Source: Sinohyriopsis cumingii
Taxonomy: Eukaryota > Mollusca > Bivalvia > Unionida > Unionidae
Assembly: GCA_028554795.2 (NCBI GenBank)
Contig: CM068832.1
Coordinates: 85,646,511-85,710,510, forward strand
Direction of reading: 5' to 3'
DNA: 64,000 nucleotides
Part shown: one piece after another, positions 61,431-64,000 of the stretch
Layout: every line of letters starts with the position of its first letter
Position numbering within the stretch: the stretch's first letter is position 1
Notes under the pieces: generated by a model
Told to the model about the DNA's origin: nothing
Seen by the model: the letters and a program-made list of their open reading frames with translations, nothing else
Databases searched by the model: none
Position numbers and translations under genes: made by a program

Positions 61431-64000
61431 AAGACTGTGCAAATGATGCTTATTATTGAACACAGCTTTTCGTTATAACGTCTTTTCCTTTTTAGCATGG
61501 GATTATATTATTGGTTTCAAATGCCATGCTATGTTACTAAAGCTCGTCGAAAGTCAGGATAGCTCTAAATCCCCGTTTGTAGTTGTCATATATCGTATGC
61601 AGTTTGACCCACAAACGATTTATATTTCGAACGATTTTACCTACATATTGAACTGAAGAGGAAACGCTGAAAATGAATTAGAACGAAAGGCTTTTTCATA
61701 CAAAGGTTGTTAGTATTAACAATGGGAGTTTTCTTTGTAGTATTACTGTTTATTTTTTTTTTCAAATATATCGCTGTCGACATAAATATTTTAGCAGTAT
61801 CAATACGTAAAACTTGTCGTTTACCTCAATTTCGATTTGATCTTGCATCTTGGGCTCAAGCAGTTTCACTACTTTATCCACACGTTCTCTTGTCTGCAAT
61901 ATCATGATAATGCAGATTTGTTTGAGTCAGATAAATGCTTTTTGTTCGGCTCAAATGTCCAGGTGTGACATAATTGTAGCTAGAACGTTTGCTGAAAACA
62001 TTGTGCTTCATGTCTTGGTATATTATGATTGTGGTATATCACTATTTAGTTAATAATGTATATCTAGCAAGTTACCATTGCATTAAAACTGTGTTTCTTA
62101 TACATTGTTTCTAATACATGCTGATTTGCAATTAGGACATTGCTTAAAGCAGAACAACAACATTATAAAGAAACCAAAATTATCAAAGAAAACAAATAAT
62201 CAAGTAAACCAAAGCATCCACTGATAAAATCAATAGAAATTATTACAAACTTTGATTAACTAAAACATTATTCAAATCGTGATTTTGATTATGCTATTTA
62301 CACAGAACTATAATTTTACACAGCAATCTAGCTAAAGCCAAACTAAACGTACATCAAAGCGTATATAGCATTCACTTGAGACGAACATGATTATATCAAA
62401 ATACGAAAGAGATTGTTTTATTCAGAAATTTAGGTCACATGTCTATATTGCAATAAACAATACTAGTAAATAATGAGTACCACATGGTTTACAGAAAATA
62501 CGTGTGGTGTTCATTAAATAAGCAATGCATAATATCAGAAAGTATTACTACCATCAAGTGTATAATTCACCATTCGTATGAGTTATCAAAGATTATCTCA
62601 GTTGGAAAGCCGAATTGATTTAGTAAGAAAATCTTGACATTAATATCTTATTATGACACATGAGGTATACACAGTGTTATACAGACGAACAAATATAATT
62701 AACTTCATTAATGGACCACTTTCTTAAATCGCAGTAAACTGCACAAATACAAACGAAATAGAAGTTGTCTCCGACCAAATGTTTTCATTTCAGGTATAAT
62801 GCATGATATCTATTATTTATCTCAATTCTATGTTGCCTACCGCTCATGGTATCAGCCAATTACTTGCTTAGCAAGTATCGTCCTAAATAAATATGTTAAA
62901 GCACGTAATACATATCTTGTGTCTGGCTTTAATTAAGCCTTATACACAATTTAATACAAATAGTTATGACAATTGTTAATATAGCATTGCCAGTTGAGGA
63001 AAGTATTTCCTCAATTCTTAGCAAAATTAATGAGAAAAAGCGATTTCGTCTACAATATCTTAATTCATCCACACATCCCATAAATATAAGCGCAAAATAG
63101 ACCTTTCCTGGTTTTGGTAGCTCATTTGACAAGGTTTGGTTCATTTAATATGTTCAATATTAAATAACCTTATGTGTGCTGCGATTTTAGGGCATTCTTA
63201 CAGCCTTCCAACCCCTAAGCTAGTACTTAAAATATTCTCAAAATATGAGGTACAGTCAACAATAATGACAAAAGTCTTCTATAGCTCAAGGTATTATGAG
63301 GCCACATTTATAAATTTGCGATCCGGAAGAAACAAATAAAGAATACCATTTGTAAGTGCTATCAATTGTCTATTTTTGAAACTAGCTGACGGTGTTTTTC
63401 TTCCGAAATGATAATAAGTGCGAGTTTGGAGGTCAAGTCTGCCTGATTAGAAAAAGAACGAAAATTGCTAACTTTTTTCATTTAACTTAAGTTCACATTA
63501 AAAGGAACTATTGGTTTTTTTTAAACTGCATATCATTGATATTGTAAAATCAAAGCAAGTATTATTATTCTTACTAATACATTCATTGCATTCTTTCTGC
63601 GTGGAATTTGTGCTTGATTTCATTTTATTTTCTTTTTCTTCTTCACGCACGTGCCATTAATTCCCAAATCATCGTAAACATATATTTCTCTATGTATTGT
63701 GCATGCTTGTTTGTACCTGTTGCTTTCTTTCTCTAATTATATAAACTATATATTTTTATTCATGATTGCTTCTGCACAATGACTGTTAAATTACTACATC
63801 GAGTGTTAATGAATTTATTTAAATATAGCAGCAAATACAATCACCAACAATGTATGCAGTTTGTCTTGAAGTTATTTTGTGATACAATAAGTCAAGAGAT
63901 AAATGCTACTGCTGTATGAACATCCTGCCTTATTATATGATGGGTAGTGCTATTGAATTTATGAAAGAATCCCTTTTAAAAACGATTACAATATTCTAAG
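61429..64000. other. AT-rich DNA, no gene seen
   Basis: There are short frames only, and no repeat family or RNA is recognised to the end of the window. Confidence 0.5.

Overview
The window looks like nuclear DNA of a marine invertebrate. It is AT-rich and repeat-rich, with sparse intron-split coding remnants, many (TA)n, (GT)n and (TTA)n microsatellites, tRNA-headed SINEs and several non-LTR retrotransposon families. The repeat style fits a mollusc, perhaps a cephalopod. That assignment is inference; nothing here fixes the species.

Layout. 1-3.5 kb: featureless AT-rich DNA, a SINE and two broken reverse transcriptase relics. 3.5-10.5 kb: a tandem satellite with a unit of about 360 bp, interrupted by a 5'-truncated CR1-like LINE. 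10.7-16.6 kb: a SINE, then a decayed L1/Tx1-like LINE carrying a 275-bp hAT-type MITE with an 8-bp target duplication, flanked by an inverted dispersed repeat. 16.6-23.1 kb: AT-rich DNA with one SINE. 30.5-32 kb: a decayed LINE with a palm deletion. 33.8-35.5 kb: exons of a damaged DUF4806-type gene. 35.7-64 kb: mainly non-coding, with a SINE tail, a 133-145 bp repeat, a TTF/BED-type zinc-finger relic, a LINE 3' relic and many microsatellites.

The standout is 23.2-29.9 kb, a GC-richer integrated virus-like element centred on a full-length but broken protein-primed family B DNA polymerase (Polinton/adintovirus kind). Its five genes form two divergent units. Unit 1 is a small minus-strand ORF and a plus-strand coiled-coil gene. 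They share a short bidirectional promoter (two outward TATA boxes, CCAAT boxes, a CRE palindrome), and each ends in a textbook replication-dependent histone mRNA 3' stem-loop with a U7-type downstream element, although neither protein resembles a histone. Unit 2 is a minus-strand CCHC zinc-knuckle gene and the plus-strand polymerase, with back-to-back TATA boxes, followed by a BIR (IAP-type) gene. No integrase, ATPase, protease or capsid gene is visible. Nonsense codons, frameshifts and loss of a catalytic aspartate show that this copy is dead.

If the design is general to the family, the virus would tie expression of two genes to host S phase through the histone 3'-end machinery. That last step is inference.
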